A stretch of DNA of 64,000 nucleotides, from positions 1 to 64,000 of the forward strand of contig JAHLLQ010000011.1 in the NCBI GenBank assembly GCA_020444065.1, in the 5' to 3' direction. Shown piece after piece: positions 53,401 to 62,390 of this stretch. The notes under the pieces were generated by a model, which ran no database searches, was not told the origin of the DNA, and was given only the letters and a program-made list of their open reading frames with translations. The first letter of the stretch is position 1; each line of letters starts with the position of its first letter. Source of the DNA: a bacterium. Lineage in GTDB: Bacteria > Sumerlaeota > Sumerlaeia > SLMS01 > JAHLLQ01. The translations under genes and the position numbers were made by a program.

Positions 53401-54866
53401 CGCGGCGATGAGTTCACGCGCGTGAGCAGATTCAATCCATTCGCCCGAAGCGTCGGCAAGTCTCTCTCCTCGGGTTCATGTTTCGCCTCGGTCACATCGG
53501 CCAGGAACTCCTGCACTTGGTCCCGAAGGGCGCCATCCTCGATTGTCGACCCTTGCAATGCCATCGCCAACTGCTCGATCTGCTGCATCTCGATCTGCGC
53601 AAGCGCATACTCCCCCACCTGACGCGCATCTTCGGTCCTGTGTGCGGCAGTCATCGCCTGGATTTCCGCAAGCCAACCGGCGTACATTGCCTGCCACTTC
53701 GGATCCAGATCGGTGCGGTCAAGCTGCAGTTGGATTTCTCGCGTGTAGCGACCAAGGTCCATCTCCGTCGCTTCGCCAGATGAGGCACTACTGTGAGCTG
53801 ATTGGTGTGTTTGAAGCCAGTACGTTGCGCCTGCCGCAACGATAACCAACGCCAAGGCAATCATGGCATTTCGCAGCAGTTTGGTGGGCGACCTTTTCTT
53901 CGGAGTGGTCAGTTCGAGATAGACTGATTCCAGACGACGGCGAAAATCGGCAATACTCGGCGGACGATCATCTGCCGAGGATGCGAGCATCGCACGAACC
54001 AGCCGCCTTAGTGAAGCTGGCGTCTCAGGAGGCAGCGCATCCCAACAATCCTGGGCGACCGCGTCCGTCCCTTCCTTTGCATGGCGCGCGATTCGAGAGA
54101 GACTCGCGCCCGAGTTCGGAGGAAGCCCCGTCAACAGATAGAGCGTCAGGCCACCAAGCGCATAAATGTCCGCCCGATGATCGACAGGACGACCTCCGGC
54201 CTGCTCCGGTGCCATGAAGGCGGGCGTCCCTGCCGCCGGCATTGCACTGTCTGACTCATCACGCAGGATGGCGATTCCGAAATCCATCAATCGAGCACGT
54301 CCATCCGCCTCGATCAAAACGTTTTGTGGCTTGATGTCTCGATGAATGATGCCCTTGGAGTGAGCCAGTTCAAGAGCATCGCAGAGGTCGAAAAGAACTC
54401 GGAATGCCTCGGAAATCGAACGCCTCCCGCCACGTCGACGCTTCTCGATGAACGGACCGGTCTTCTTGACGAGTTGATCGAGCGTCTGCCCTTCGACAAG
54501 TTCCATCACAAAGAAAAGGCTGCCATCGCTCAATACGCCGGCTTGATACACCTGGACGATGCCCGGATGACGAAGCTGTGCGCAGGTCTGGGCCTCCCGC
54601 AGGAAGAGCTTCCGATGAAACTCGTTTCCCGCAACCGCCGGCGGCATTACCTTGATCGCAACATCGCGATTCAGACTCACTTGATGCGCGCGCAGAACAA
54701 CTCCCATTCCGCCACGACCAAGTACCTCGGCGATCTGGAATTCGTCCGGCATGAACCAGTTATTCTGCATGTTTGGAATGCTGCCGCCCGAGCCCTGCCC
54801 CCTTGGGTGCGTGATCGCCTCGGTTGTGTGGCATGCTGTATCGGCAGTGGGTGGCGTGGGTTGCAT
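53397..54866 (-). CDS. Transmembrane Ser/Thr protein kinase
   Basis: 489 aa. Kinase domain about 40-310: [13 protein letters not shown] in [29 protein letters not shown]. Helix at 329-349 ([17 protein letters not shown]), then a 140-residue coiled/helical C-terminal domain outside the membrane ([26 protein letters not shown]). First ATG at 54866 begins 1 bp after the pseudopilin stop, so they share a transcript; ATG at 54770 ([11 protein letters not shown]) is an alternative start. Confidence 0.88.
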   Translation of the reverse strand: MQPTPPTADTACHTTEAITHPRGQGSGGSIPNMQNNWFMPDEFQIAEVLGRGGMGVVLRAHQVSLNRDVAIKVMPPAVAGNEFHRKLFLREAQTCAQLRHPGIVQVYQAGVLSDGSLFFVMELVEGQTLDQLVKKTGPFIEKRRRGGRRSISEAFRVLFDLCDALELAHSKGIIHRDIKPQNVLIEADGRARLMDFGIAILRDESDSAMPAAGTPAFMAPEQAGGRPVDHRADIYALGGLTLYLLTGLPPNSGASLSRIARHAKEGTDAVAQDCWDALPPETPASLRRLVRAMLASSADDRPPSIADFRRRLESVYLELTTPKKRSPTKLLRNAMIALALVIVAAGATYWLQTHQSAHSSASSGEATEMDLGRYTREIQLQLDRTDLDPKWQAMYAGWLAEIQAMTAAHRTEDARQVGEYALAQIEMQQIEQLAMALQGSTIEDGALRDQVQEFLADVTEAKHEPEERDLPTLRANGLNLLTRVNSSPR

Positions 54867-54867
54867 G

Positions 54868-55479
54868 TCAGTGCTCCCGCGCGTTGGAGAACGTGCCGGC
54901 GCCGATCATGCCTTCCTGCGTCCGGAACATGTCCCCTCCCGAGATCGTCCCATTCGTTGGGTCGTACACCGAGTTCGCCGTATCGTTCTGGAAGTCATTG
55001 AGCATGCCACCGAGCGTCGAGTTATTTGCATCGAAGTCCCCGTCAGGTCCCCGGCAGACAAAGAAGTAGGAATGCTCGAAGAGATCGCTGAGTTCCGTGA
55101 TCCCCATGTCGTAAATAACGTACATGTTAATGTAACCGAACGTGCCAGCGGTCGGATCGTTCAAGTCCCCCTGCTCCTTGCGCCAAAAAACATCATCGGG
55201 GAGCGAGGAGAGATAAGCGATGGGAGTCGTCAGGCGACTCATCGTTTCCTGACTGAAGATTGGTGAAGAAGCATCCGGCGGCAGGAGATGATTCGTGTCG
55301 CTATGGTAGCTTGCCAGCCCCACTACCAGGGACCGCATATCGGCCTGCGCTCGCGATGTCTTCGAGCGCGTCTGCGCCGTCAGGAAATTCGGAACTGCGA
55401 TCGCGGCCAGAATAGCAATGATTGCGACAACGATAAGCAACTCGATCAGTGTGAATGCACGGGACCTTCGGGGAATCAT
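54868..55479 (-). CDS. Type IV pilin-like pseudopilin (major-type, GspG/H-like)
   Basis: 203 aa. A classical N-terminal methylation motif: short basic leader, then AFTLIELLIVVAIIAILAAIAVPNF, cleaved before F by a PilD-type peptidase, and a hydrophobic helix. The C-terminal part ends with VYDPTNGTISGGDMFR, the same motif as the pseudopilin gene at 62391-63065. Start at MIPRRS (55479) with GAGGAG upstream. Located inside a kinase run, which is unusual for secretion pseudopilins. Confidence 0.9.
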   Translation of the reverse strand: MIPRRSRAFTLIELLIVVAIIAILAAIAVPNFLTAQTRSKTSRAQADMRSLVVGLASYHSDTNHLLPPDASSPIFSQETMSRLTTPIAYLSSLPDDVFWRKEQGDLNDPTAGTFGYINMYVIYDMGITELSDLFEHSYFFVCRGPDGDFDANNSTLGGMLNDFQNDTANSVYDPTNGTISGGDMFRTQEGMIGAGTFSNAREH

Positions 55480-55662
55480 ATCCGACTCCTCACTCCAAGA
55501 AATCTCCACAGGACAACCAGCAGGTACCCGACCCAGAAATTCCTACAACCCCTATCGCTAATGTCCGGCACTTCTTTCCCTGACTTGCTTGGGAATGCCG
55601 TCCATTCCTGCTGTTGCAGCGGGTTCTGTGATGTGAGGAGCAAGATGAGGACCCTGAATGGG

Positions 55663-56496
55663 TCAGTTGCCGGCGCCCATTCCCTGCGCACCGACCGCAG
55701 GCGACACAGCGGAGGCCGGGAGGAGATCGTGACGGATCAGGCGGCGGCGGAATTCATCGATGGCAACGATTTCCTGTTCGCCCAATCGGAATCGGATCGC
55801 GCGTCCCAAGTAGTTGACCAGATCCTGAACAGGTCGATCAGAGGCATCTGCGGCCTCCTGGGCGATCGTCCATACCTCGCGCTCGCCACGTTGGCGTGCC
55901 TCGACGAAGGCCTCGAGATCGGCCGGCGAGAGATCCACGTCCTGCCGGGCCACCCAGGCGGCAAAAACGAAAGGCAGACCGGTCAGATCTTTCCACCCCT
56001 GACCAAAATCGAGTGTGTGCTCGAAGCGATCTTCCCAGTCCAACGCCACATCGCCGATCACGACGGCCGCATCGAAACCACTGGCAGCCAAGTCGAATTC
56101 ACGAGGAAGCGGCTCTGAAGAGGTCTCCAGCACCGGATCGATTTCTAAAAGCTCTTTCGTGAGAATCTGCGCCAAGTGGACTGAAGTCAGCGAGCTACGA
56201 TCAAGCAAGAGGCTTCGAATCTGGGTCAGCGGCTTCAGAGAGACGATCCGCACACTTCGCACAGGGCCGTCGCAGGCAATCGCACAGCCGGGCACAATCC
56301 AGTAGGTCTGAGCTCTGAGGGCTTCGAAGATCGGCAATGTCGCAACGTCGATTTCGCGCGCAGCCATCTGTCCGCCGAGCTCACGCGGCGTTGCCCGAAT
56401 CCAGTTCTCCTGTGGAAAACGGTCGTCAAGGCCGCGGAGAAGCGGAAGAACATTGAGATATGGGACGATACCGAGTCTGAGGTTGGAGTGGGACAT
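55663..56496 (-). CDS. mqnA: Chorismate dehydratase (menaquinone/futalosine pathway)
   Basis: 277 aa, MqnA-type periplasmic-binding-protein-like enzyme that dehydrates chorismate to 3-[(1-carboxyvinyl)oxy]benzoate, first step of the futalosine route to menaquinone. RLGIVPYLNVLPLLRGL at the start, EIDVATLPIFEAL and GDVALDWEDRFEHTLDFGQGWKDLTGLPFVFAAWVA in the core are characteristic. Start at MSHSN (56496). No other mqn genes are in the window. Confidence 0.88.
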   Translation of the reverse strand: MSHSNLRLGIVPYLNVLPLLRGLDDRFPQENWIRATPRELGGQMAAREIDVATLPIFEALRAQTYWIVPGCAIACDGPVRSVRIVSLKPLTQIRSLLLDRSSLTSVHLAQILTKELLEIDPVLETSSEPLPREFDLAASGFDAAVVIGDVALDWEDRFEHTLDFGQGWKDLTGLPFVFAAWVARQDVDLSPADLEAFVEARQRGEREVWTIAQEAADASDRPVQDLVNYLGRAIRFRLGEQEIVAIDEFRRRLIRHDLLPASAVSPAVGAQGMGAGN

Positions 56497-56588
56497 GATG
56501 TACGACCTCGTGGGGTCAGTTGCCAAGACATTCATGGCAATTTCTGGGCCCACGTGTCATACAGCGTCAAGAAAATGTGCTTGCGAGG

Positions 56589-57266
56589 TCACGAAGGAGG
56601 CTGATCCGAGCGCTTGGCTGTAACCTTCTGGCGGATTGTCTCTTCGCGGCGAATCTGGGTCAGAATCCATCCCAGACTCTGCTTCTCTTCCTTTCGCGCG
56701 CGGGCGAATACCTTTTTTATCAAGTCCAGCGGATACCGCGCGGCGATCAGGCGAAGCTCATCCAGAATGAAAGCATTCATCTTCATGGAGACGGTGTTGA
56801 AGTACTCGTCGATCACGGCCTTCAGCTTGGGATCGGGCTTGTCACCGTCCGGAGCCGGAAGATCCTCGGCGGCAAGCGCGTACCGAAACTCCTCCACCGC
56901 CAGATTGCGCAGACGGATTTGCTCCTGACGAACCTTCTCCCAGGACTTCGGTGTCGAGAGCGGCGCGATGACCTGAAACAGCCCCGGCTCCTCATCATTG
57001 TCTGGAACGAAGGCGCGCAGGACAGCGCACTTGCGGATCTTCTTGAGTGTCTTCCGAAGTTGGTCGGCCGGTATCCCGGTCAACTCTTCCAACTCAAGCA
57101 GTGAAATCTCCACAGTCCCGGGGGTGGAGTTCCTCTCGCAATCCAGTTCGACGATCTTGCGGAAAACGAAGTACGCGTGCGGACTCTTGGCCGTCTCGTT
57201 CATCTCGCGCGGCAGGCCGCTCCGCTCTATCCACAGTGGAAACTCGCAGCGGCTCTCGGGAAGCAC
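56589..57266 (-). CDS. DnaD-like/replication-initiation-type helical protein
   Basis: 225 aa. N-terminal winged-helix-like region (AYFVFRKIVELDCERNSTPG...LLELEELTGIPADQLRKTLKKIRKCAVL) and a C-terminal helical domain (LIAARYPLDLIKKVFARARKEEKQSLGWILTQIRRE) that resembles the DnaD/DnaB-II fold. DnaD-type proteins act in replication restart in Firmicutes; here the role is unknown. Lies between the kinase-CNB gene (34 bp) and mqnA. Start could be MNETAKSPH at 57203. Confidence 0.5.
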   Translation of the reverse strand: MLPESRCEFPLWIERSGLPREMNETAKSPHAYFVFRKIVELDCERNSTPGTVEISLLELEELTGIPADQLRKTLKKIRKCAVLRAFVPDNDEEPGLFQVIAPLSTPKSWEKVRQEQIRLRNLAVEEFRYALAAEDLPAPDGDKPDPKLKAVIDEYFNTVSMKMNAFILDELRLIAARYPLDLIKKVFARARKEEKQSLGWILTQIRREETIRQKVTAKRSDQPPS

Positions 57267-57299
57267 GGCGAAGGTCCTTTCATTCGTGTGTGAGGTTGA

Positions 57300-58724
57300 T
57301 CAGTCGCCGGACAACTCGCTCTCGATCATCCGGAAGTGCTTCCGAACAGTCGCCAGGCGGCGCTGAGAGTCATTCAGCTTCTGGTTGGTCTTGTCAAGCC
57401 GCTCTGCCAGCGAACACGCCAGCACATAGCACATATCGGGGTGGCGATTGTTGAATTCGCGGAAGTGCTTCTCCTCCACGCGCAGCAAGACAGATCGCCC
57501 GGTGGCGCGGATCGTTGCCGTTCGAGGCGCATCCAGCAAGGTCGACATTTCACCAAGCCAGTTTCCGGACTCATTGATGGTCGCGATCTGTCGGCCTGAC
57601 TTCAGGACTTCCAACTCGCCGTTCAACAGGATGTAAGCGTCACGCGATGTGTCGTCCTCGTAAAACAACACCTCGTTTTTCTCGAGCGTGATCGGTGCGG
57701 ACTCCAGCGACGTATCTTCGACCAACGTTTTCAGGACAGGATTGTCCTCTGCGTAAGGACCTAGCTCAGTCGGGCTCGGAGCTATTGGCCGCTTCTTCAC
57801 CGGGCGGGAATCGGAGAGTTCTGCCGTCGTGATCTGTCCGTGCATGATGCCTTCGAGAAGCTCAATCGCTTCACGCGGCGTGGTCGGACGACTCGTCCGT
57901 TCCCGCTCGCACAGCCGCCGGATCAGAAACGCCATCCCCGCCGAGACGTCGGGCGCGAAATGGCGCACGTCCGGAACATCGTCGGTGATCTTGCGCGTCA
58001 GCAGCAGCGAGGTGTTCATCTCGCTGAATGGGACCTCGTTGCTGACGAGATGGAACAGGGTGATCCCGAGAGAATACAGGTCGCTGCGGATGTCGACATT
58101 CAAGTCGCCGCGCGCCTGTTCTGGCGACACGTACACCGGAGTGCCCAACACCGTTCCCAACATTGTGACGCTGCGATCGGACTCTTCCTTCGCGAGGCCG
58201 AAGTCCATCAGCTTCGTCACACCGTCCGGATCGATCACGATATTGGAGGGCTTAATGTCCCGGTGAATAATCCCATTTTGGTGGGCAACATGCAGGGCTT
58301 CGAGCACCGCACGACTGATTGCAAAAACCTCTTCTTCGGGCAGCCTCCCGATTCGCCTCAGGCGATTGCTCAGGGGTTCGCCCTGAACGTACTCCATAAC
58401 GAAGTACGGCCGCCCTTCCACGACTCCGTGGCGAAGACCCTCGACGATGTTCGGGTGCCTGAGGCGTTCCAGAGTCCCCGCCTCGCGCTCCCATCGTGCC
58501 AGCGCTTCTTTGTGTCGGCAGTAGAAGGCGGCGAGGACCTTGATAGCGACTTCTTTGTCGGTCTCCGTCTCACGGGCCAGGTAGACAGTGCTGCTCGCAC
58601 CGGCACCAAGCTGGCGCAGCAGGAGCAGCCCTTCGATCGCATCAACCGGGAACGGATGGACGCGCTCGATGTCGCCAGCGATTTGGCGAGTGGCGGTCAG
58701 TTCCGTCTCGGTATTTGGGTCCAT
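57300..58724 (-). CDS. Ser/Thr protein kinase with C-terminal cyclic-nucleotide-binding domain
   Basis: 474 aa, no transmembrane helix. Kinase about 30-295: [46 protein letters not shown]-terminal cNMP-binding-type beta roll about 350-445 (NEVLFYEDDTSRDAYILLNGELEVLKSGRQIATIN, NWLGEMSTLLDAPRTATIRATG), with GEMSTLLDAPRTA matching the phosphate-binding cassette. A cyclic-nucleotide-regulated kinase is a plausible reading; no cyclase is in the window. Confidence 0.9.
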   Translation of the reverse strand: MDPNTETELTATRQIAGDIERVHPFPVDAIEGLLLLRQLGAGASSTVYLARETETDKEVAIKVLAAFYCRHKEALARWEREAGTLERLRHPNIVEGLRHGVVEGRPYFVMEYVQGEPLSNRLRRIGRLPEEEVFAISRAVLEALHVAHQNGIIHRDIKPSNIVIDPDGVTKLMDFGLAKEESDRSVTMLGTVLGTPVYVSPEQARGDLNVDIRSDLYSLGITLFHLVSNEVPFSEMNTSLLLTRKITDDVPDVRHFAPDVSAGMAFLIRRLCERERTSRPTTPREAIELLEGIMHGQITTAELSDSRPVKKRPIAPSPTELGPYAEDNPVLKTLVEDTSLESAPITLEKNEVLFYEDDTSRDAYILLNGELEVLKSGRQIATINESGNWLGEMSTLLDAPRTATIRATGRSVLLRVEEKHFREFNNRHPDMCYVLACSLAERLDKTNQKLNDSQRRLATVRKHFRMIESELSGD

Positions 58725-58801
58725 GAACGCCTGAACCTTCGGGAGGATAAGATGTTCTCCCCGCCAATAGCACGTGGGTCAACTGCTGAATCGAACGGTT
58801 G

Positions 58802-60832
58802 CTACTCGCTGTCGCCGCCTTCTTCCGTCGACGACGACGTATCGAATCGTGGATCGAAAGGCTGGTTTGCCCAGTCATTATTATCCTGGCGGCTGCCTGT
58901 ATTCGCATTGCGCGACCAGTTGCCCGTCGACATGCGTTCCTGTGCTTCGATGGCCTCGCGCATCATCATCTGCTGGTCCATTGCCTTGTTCATGACATCG
59001 TTCAATTGGCGATTTACATCGCCAATGACCGGGCTGTTCTCGGGCAGATCGAACTTCGGCTCATAGCCGCCGATTTCCTCGGCACGGCAATCGTACCAGA
59101 AGTCATCCTTGTTGTCCCACTTCCCATCTTCGCCCGCACAGACGACGAATTCATCTCGAATATCGAATTCACGCCCCCAGGCATCCGTCACCGCGGGCAT
59201 CTCCGCGCCTTCTGCGATCAGGTCGTCGACAGAGCTTGCCCAGACACCATTCCTGGCAATGAACTGCCGATTGAAATCGCCTGCGCGACGCAGCTTCATC
59301 ACTGTGTCCTGGTAGTTCTTCGATGCCAACAACTCTGCCTGATATTGAGCCTGGAGACCAACCGGTCGATTCGAGTTTTGTTTTGGAGCGGGTGCCTTGG
59401 TAAGAACACCGATCACAGTTGTGATCGCCCAAATGAATAAGGCGAGAAGAACCAGGCCACCACTGACCGCCATGAGAAGAATGCGATTCTTTCTCTCCCC
59501 TGGCGATTCGTGTTCCTCTTCCAGAACGGCGAGGTACTCAGCTTCCTGCTTTGCCGGTGCTGTCCCAGTCGCATACTGGCCAGACCCCAGAGGCTCAGCA
59601 GCGGGCATCGCAGTGAAACCCGTCCCACTTCGTTCCGCGGCCTGTCGTTGCGCTTCGATGGACTGATTCGGACTGTTGGGCTCCGGGGCGGGCTGCTGCT
59701 CGACAATCTGGTCGGCCAGCGAATGCGGCGCGGCTTGATAATTCTGACTGAGTGGTGGCAGCTCCTCTGCTCGCTGATAGCCTTCCTGAGGCGCCGGCTC
59801 ATCGGGGTAATCGTCACTCAGATGAGAGACTTGCTTAATCGTGGAGTCATCGCCGCCAGCGCCGCGTTCGACCGGAACCTCCACGGTGGTCAGTTGATCG
59901 TTCGGAACTTCGTCGTTTCCCGCAACGTACTGTGCGTAAATCTCTCCTGCACTCAGGCGCTGCCCATCCACTCCATCTTCCGGATTGAATTGCTCTCCGG
60001 AAATAAGCCACGCAGCCAGGGAATCGAGTCGGCCAAAGAGAGCCTCAAGATTGACCGGGCGGTCATCCGGATCCGGCTGCAGCATCTCCTCCACAACCTG
60101 GATGACCTCGCCGGGAACAATCTCCTGCAAGGGACTCAGGTCGACGGCTTCCGTTTGAATCTGTTGCAGCAGTTGCGGCGGATCGCTTGCCCAATGGGTC
60201 GGGCGGCCTGTCAAAAGGAAGTACAGATTCGCGCCGAGTGAGTAGACGTCGGAGGCCTCATCGCCTTCGCCGCCAAAGGCCACTTCTGGAGCCAGAAATG
60301 GAAGGTTGCTGAGGAATGCAGGGTTGGCCGCACCATCTGCCACGCCAAGCAGCAAACCGCCCCAACCGGCATGCATCAACTTCACCTTCTCGATGTCGTT
60401 AATCATGATCGACGCGGGAGTGACCAATCGATGCGGCACCTGGTGACTATGCATCACCTTGAGGGCTTCGACACTCTGGGCAATCAAATCGACCGAACGC
60501 CCGGGAGTCGGAAGCCCTTCCTCGCGGACGAAATTCCCAAGATGGCGCCCTTTCACATACTCGTAAGAAGCCCAGTGAAATCCTGCATCCGTGCCAAAAC
60601 GCAGGGGCTGGCAAACGCGGCTGGCAGGCGCTTGGACAAGGGAAGAGAACTCATCCGTAAATCGAGTAAAAGCGCCGGCATTCTGGAGCGCGGACTGCTC
60701 GATGACGACCACACAGGCCAACATCTCGGTTTCTTTTTCGAAGGCCTTGTAGGTCGCAACGACACCGTTGAAGCCCAGCCTCTCGGCCAGGTGATAAGGT
60801 CCTGCGCTCTGGAGGGAATGAACGATCGTCAT
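58802..60832 (-). CDS. Transmembrane pseudokinase with pseudopilin-like (T2SSG) C-terminal domain
   Basis: 676 aa. Residues 10-275 follow the kinase fold, but the catalytic elements are lost: VVVIEQ in place of the VAIK lysine, PHRLVTPASI in place of HRDxKPxN and LMHAGWGG in place of DFG; the PFLAPEV region remains. An acidic/Pro-rich linker is followed by a helix near 450-480 (LLMAVSGGLVLLALFIWAI), and residues about 510-590 (VWASSVDDLIAEGAE, DAWGREFDIRDEFVVCAGEDGKWDNKDD) resemble the C-terminal part of GspG-type pseudopilins. First gene of the minus-strand run, 78 bp from the kinase-CNB gene. Confidence 0.75.
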   Translation of the reverse strand: MTIVHSLQSAGPYHLAERLGFNGVVATYKAFEKETEMLACVVVIEQSALQNAGAFTRFTDEFSSLVQAPASRVCQPLRFGTDAGFHWASYEYVKGRHLGNFVREEGLPTPGRSVDLIAQSVEALKVMHSHQVPHRLVTPASIMINDIEKVKLMHAGWGGLLLGVADGAANPAFLSNLPFLAPEVAFGGEGDEASDVYSLGANLYFLLTGRPTHWASDPPQLLQQIQTEAVDLSPLQEIVPGEVIQVVEEMLQPDPDDRPVNLEALFGRLDSLAAWLISGEQFNPEDGVDGQRLSAGEIYAQYVAGNDEVPNDQLTTVEVPVERGAGGDDSTIKQVSHLSDDYPDEPAPQEGYQRAEELPPLSQNYQAAPHSLADQIVEQQPAPEPNSPNQSIEAQRQAAERSGTGFTAMPAAEPLGSGQYATGTAPAKQEAEYLAVLEEEHESPGERKNRILLMAVSGGLVLLALFIWAITTVIGVLTKAPAPKQNSNRPVGLQAQYQAELLASKNYQDTVMKLRRAGDFNRQFIARNGVWASSVDDLIAEGAEMPAVTDAWGREFDIRDEFVVCAGEDGKWDNKDDFWYDCRAEEIGGYEPKFDLPENSPVIGDVNRQLNDVMNKAMDQQMMMREAIEAQERMSTGNWSRNANTGSRQDNNDWANQPFDPRFDTSSSTEEGGDSE

Positions 60833-61047
60833 AGTCGGGTCACTTCTCTCCGCGTCCTTGATGACTAACGGCTTAGATTACCCCATCGAACCGCCATCGG
60901 GCAACTGCCAATCCGCCGAAATCGGGGAAGAGAGGCGCAAACCAACGCGACCGAAGGGAATCGCCCATCGAATGGGCGTCCTGAACCTGCCGTTCCTTTT
61001 CTCTACGGTGGGTTTTCGCGGATATTTCCACAAGGCGAAATTCGCCC

Positions 61048-61437
61048 TCAGTCGCCGAATGGGTGCTCTCGGAGCCAACTGGATGTCTCCTCATCGACTT
61101 GCGTCAAACGGAATCCCAGTTCGGCGTGAGCGCGCTCCTCGGGCGTCTCCGGGTGGTAGCGCACCCAGAAAAGCTCGCCTTTGAGCTTCGGCGACTTGTT
61201 GCGCCCAGTCTGGCTCAGTTCTATCTTAGCCAGACACGTATCGCGCCCAAGTTCTCGACACTCGCCCTCTCCAATGAGCGGCGTCTTAACCCTCATTCCC
61301 GACTCACAGAAGTCCGTGGCGACTCCCTTGATGACCAACGGTGTGAAAGAGTCGTTCGGGCGCAAGAGATAGAGCGTCACCCGTGCGCGGATCGGAATTC
61401 TGTCGTACTCCCTCTGGTGCTCCTGCTGCGATTCCAT
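61048..61437 (-). CDS. PilZ-domain protein
   Basis: 129 aa. Starts with REYDRIPIRARVTLYLL (RxxxR), then DFCESGMRV where the usual D/NxSxxG motif has Cys in place of Ser. PilZ domains bind cyclic di-GMP and control motility, exopolysaccharide or pili. The Cys change may weaken ligand binding. ATG at 61437 with GGGAAGG upstream. Downstream of the secreted 200-aa gene, upstream of the pseudokinase by 216 bp. Confidence 0.75.
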   Translation of the reverse strand: MESQQEHQREYDRIPIRARVTLYLLRPNDSFTPLVIKGVATDFCESGMRVKTPLIGEGECRELGRDTCLAKIELSQTGRNKSPKLKGELFWVRYHPETPEERAHAELGFRLTQVDEETSSWLREHPFGD

Positions 61438-61538
61438 GGACCGCCTTCCCAAGCGTTCATCAGTTTATTACCCCAAGGTTATTGAGTTAGGGCCGACCAT
61501 GTGCCTGAGGCAAGGCAAAGGTGCCCAATTCAATGGAA

Positions 61539-61566
61539 CGGGGCCCGGCAATTACGCCGGGCCCCG
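61539..61566 (-). terminator. Terminator after the 200-aa secreted protein
   Basis: CGGGGCCCGGC (61539-61549) pairs perfectly with GCCGGGCCCCG (61556-61566), loop AATTAC. On the minus strand it is followed by TTCCATTGAATT. It lies 27 bp after the stop at 61593. Confidence 0.75.
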
Positions 61567-61592
61567 AATTACGGCGATATCTTGTCCGAGAA

Positions 61593-62195
61593 TCAGAAGA
61601 TCGTCCAGAACTCTTTTCCGACCGCTTCCGCTCCGACTTCGAGGTACGCAGGTCCATTGTAGGTCGATCCTCCACTCAGGTCCACGTCCTCAAGAAAGTA
61701 GGCGCGGACGCCTGAGCCATAGATATAAACGTTGGGATCGGTGAAAGAGTAATCTGCGCCGGAGGTCGGACCGCCCTCAGCCGGGATCATGGTTGTGTTG
61801 AGCTTCTCTCCGGGGAACCAGGTTCCGCCGACCAACTCACCGGTGTAGACGTTGAAGCCGACATTGGAGACTTCGGCAGCAGTATTCCACTGCAGGAGTG
61901 GGCTGACTCCGTTGCCCTTGTTCACGGCTTCGAAGTTCAGGAGATTAACGTAGAGAGGAGATCCAAAGCCGGGGTAGTAGAATCCATGGAACAGACTCAG
62001 CGTGGAAGCCGTCGATGGTGTAGAAGCCTCCGGCTGGCCAACGACGCTGCCGAGCGAAAGCGTGCCGCCTGCGGACGAACCGGCCGGTTCGAAGGTGCTG
62101 CCGCTGATGGTGATCTGAGCAACGAGCGCCAGTGGAATCATCAGGACAGCAATGATAAGGGCTCGAACGACTGAATTGCGCTTCGTGGAAGTCAT
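61593..62195 (-). CDS. Secreted beta-sandwich protein, unknown
   Basis: 200 aa. Signal peptide (VVRALIIAVLMIPLALVA), then a short Gly/Ser region and a C-terminal domain (about 90-200; FEAVNKGNGVSPLLQWNTAAEVSNVGFNVYTG, then YFLEDVDLSGGSTYNGPAYLEV) common as a terminal module in many secreted proteins of Planctomycetes-like bacteria. Start 62195 chosen by GAAGG spacing; ATG at 62204 is too close. Has its own terminator. Confidence 0.65.
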   Translation of the reverse strand: MTSTKRNSVVRALIIAVLMIPLALVAQITISGSTFEPAGSSAGGTLSLGSVVGQPEASTPSTASTLSLFHGFYYPGFGSPLYVNLLNFEAVNKGNGVSPLLQWNTAAEVSNVGFNVYTGELVGGTWFPGEKLNTTMIPAEGGPTSGADYSFTDPNVYIYGSGVRAYFLEDVDLSGGSTYNGPAYLEVGAEAVGKEFWTIF

Positions 62196-62322
62196 GAAAT
62201 GCATCCTTCACGGACTGGAGCAAATCCAGTAAATTGACACGTGAATCCGATTGGATGCAATTTCTACGCCTCCGCGCATAGAGTCAAGGTGAACCCCGTG
62301 AGCGGCGGGTCTGGCAGCCCCT

Positions 62323-62370
62323 CCGGCCTCAAAGGGGTGTGTCACCGCACACCCCTTTGAGCTTGGCCGG
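62323..62370. terminator. Long perfect hairpin between pilin operon and secreted-protein gene
   Basis: CTCAAAGGGGTGTG (62328-62341) pairs perfectly with CACACCCCTTTGAG (62348-62361), 14 bp, loop TCACCG; an outer CCGGC/GCCGG helix extends it (62323-62327, 62366-62370). No T run on the minus strand, so perhaps a processing or bidirectional barrier. Downstream of the pilin run's last gene. Confidence 0.5.
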
Positions 62371-62390
62371 GGTACTCCCCCTCCCCCACC

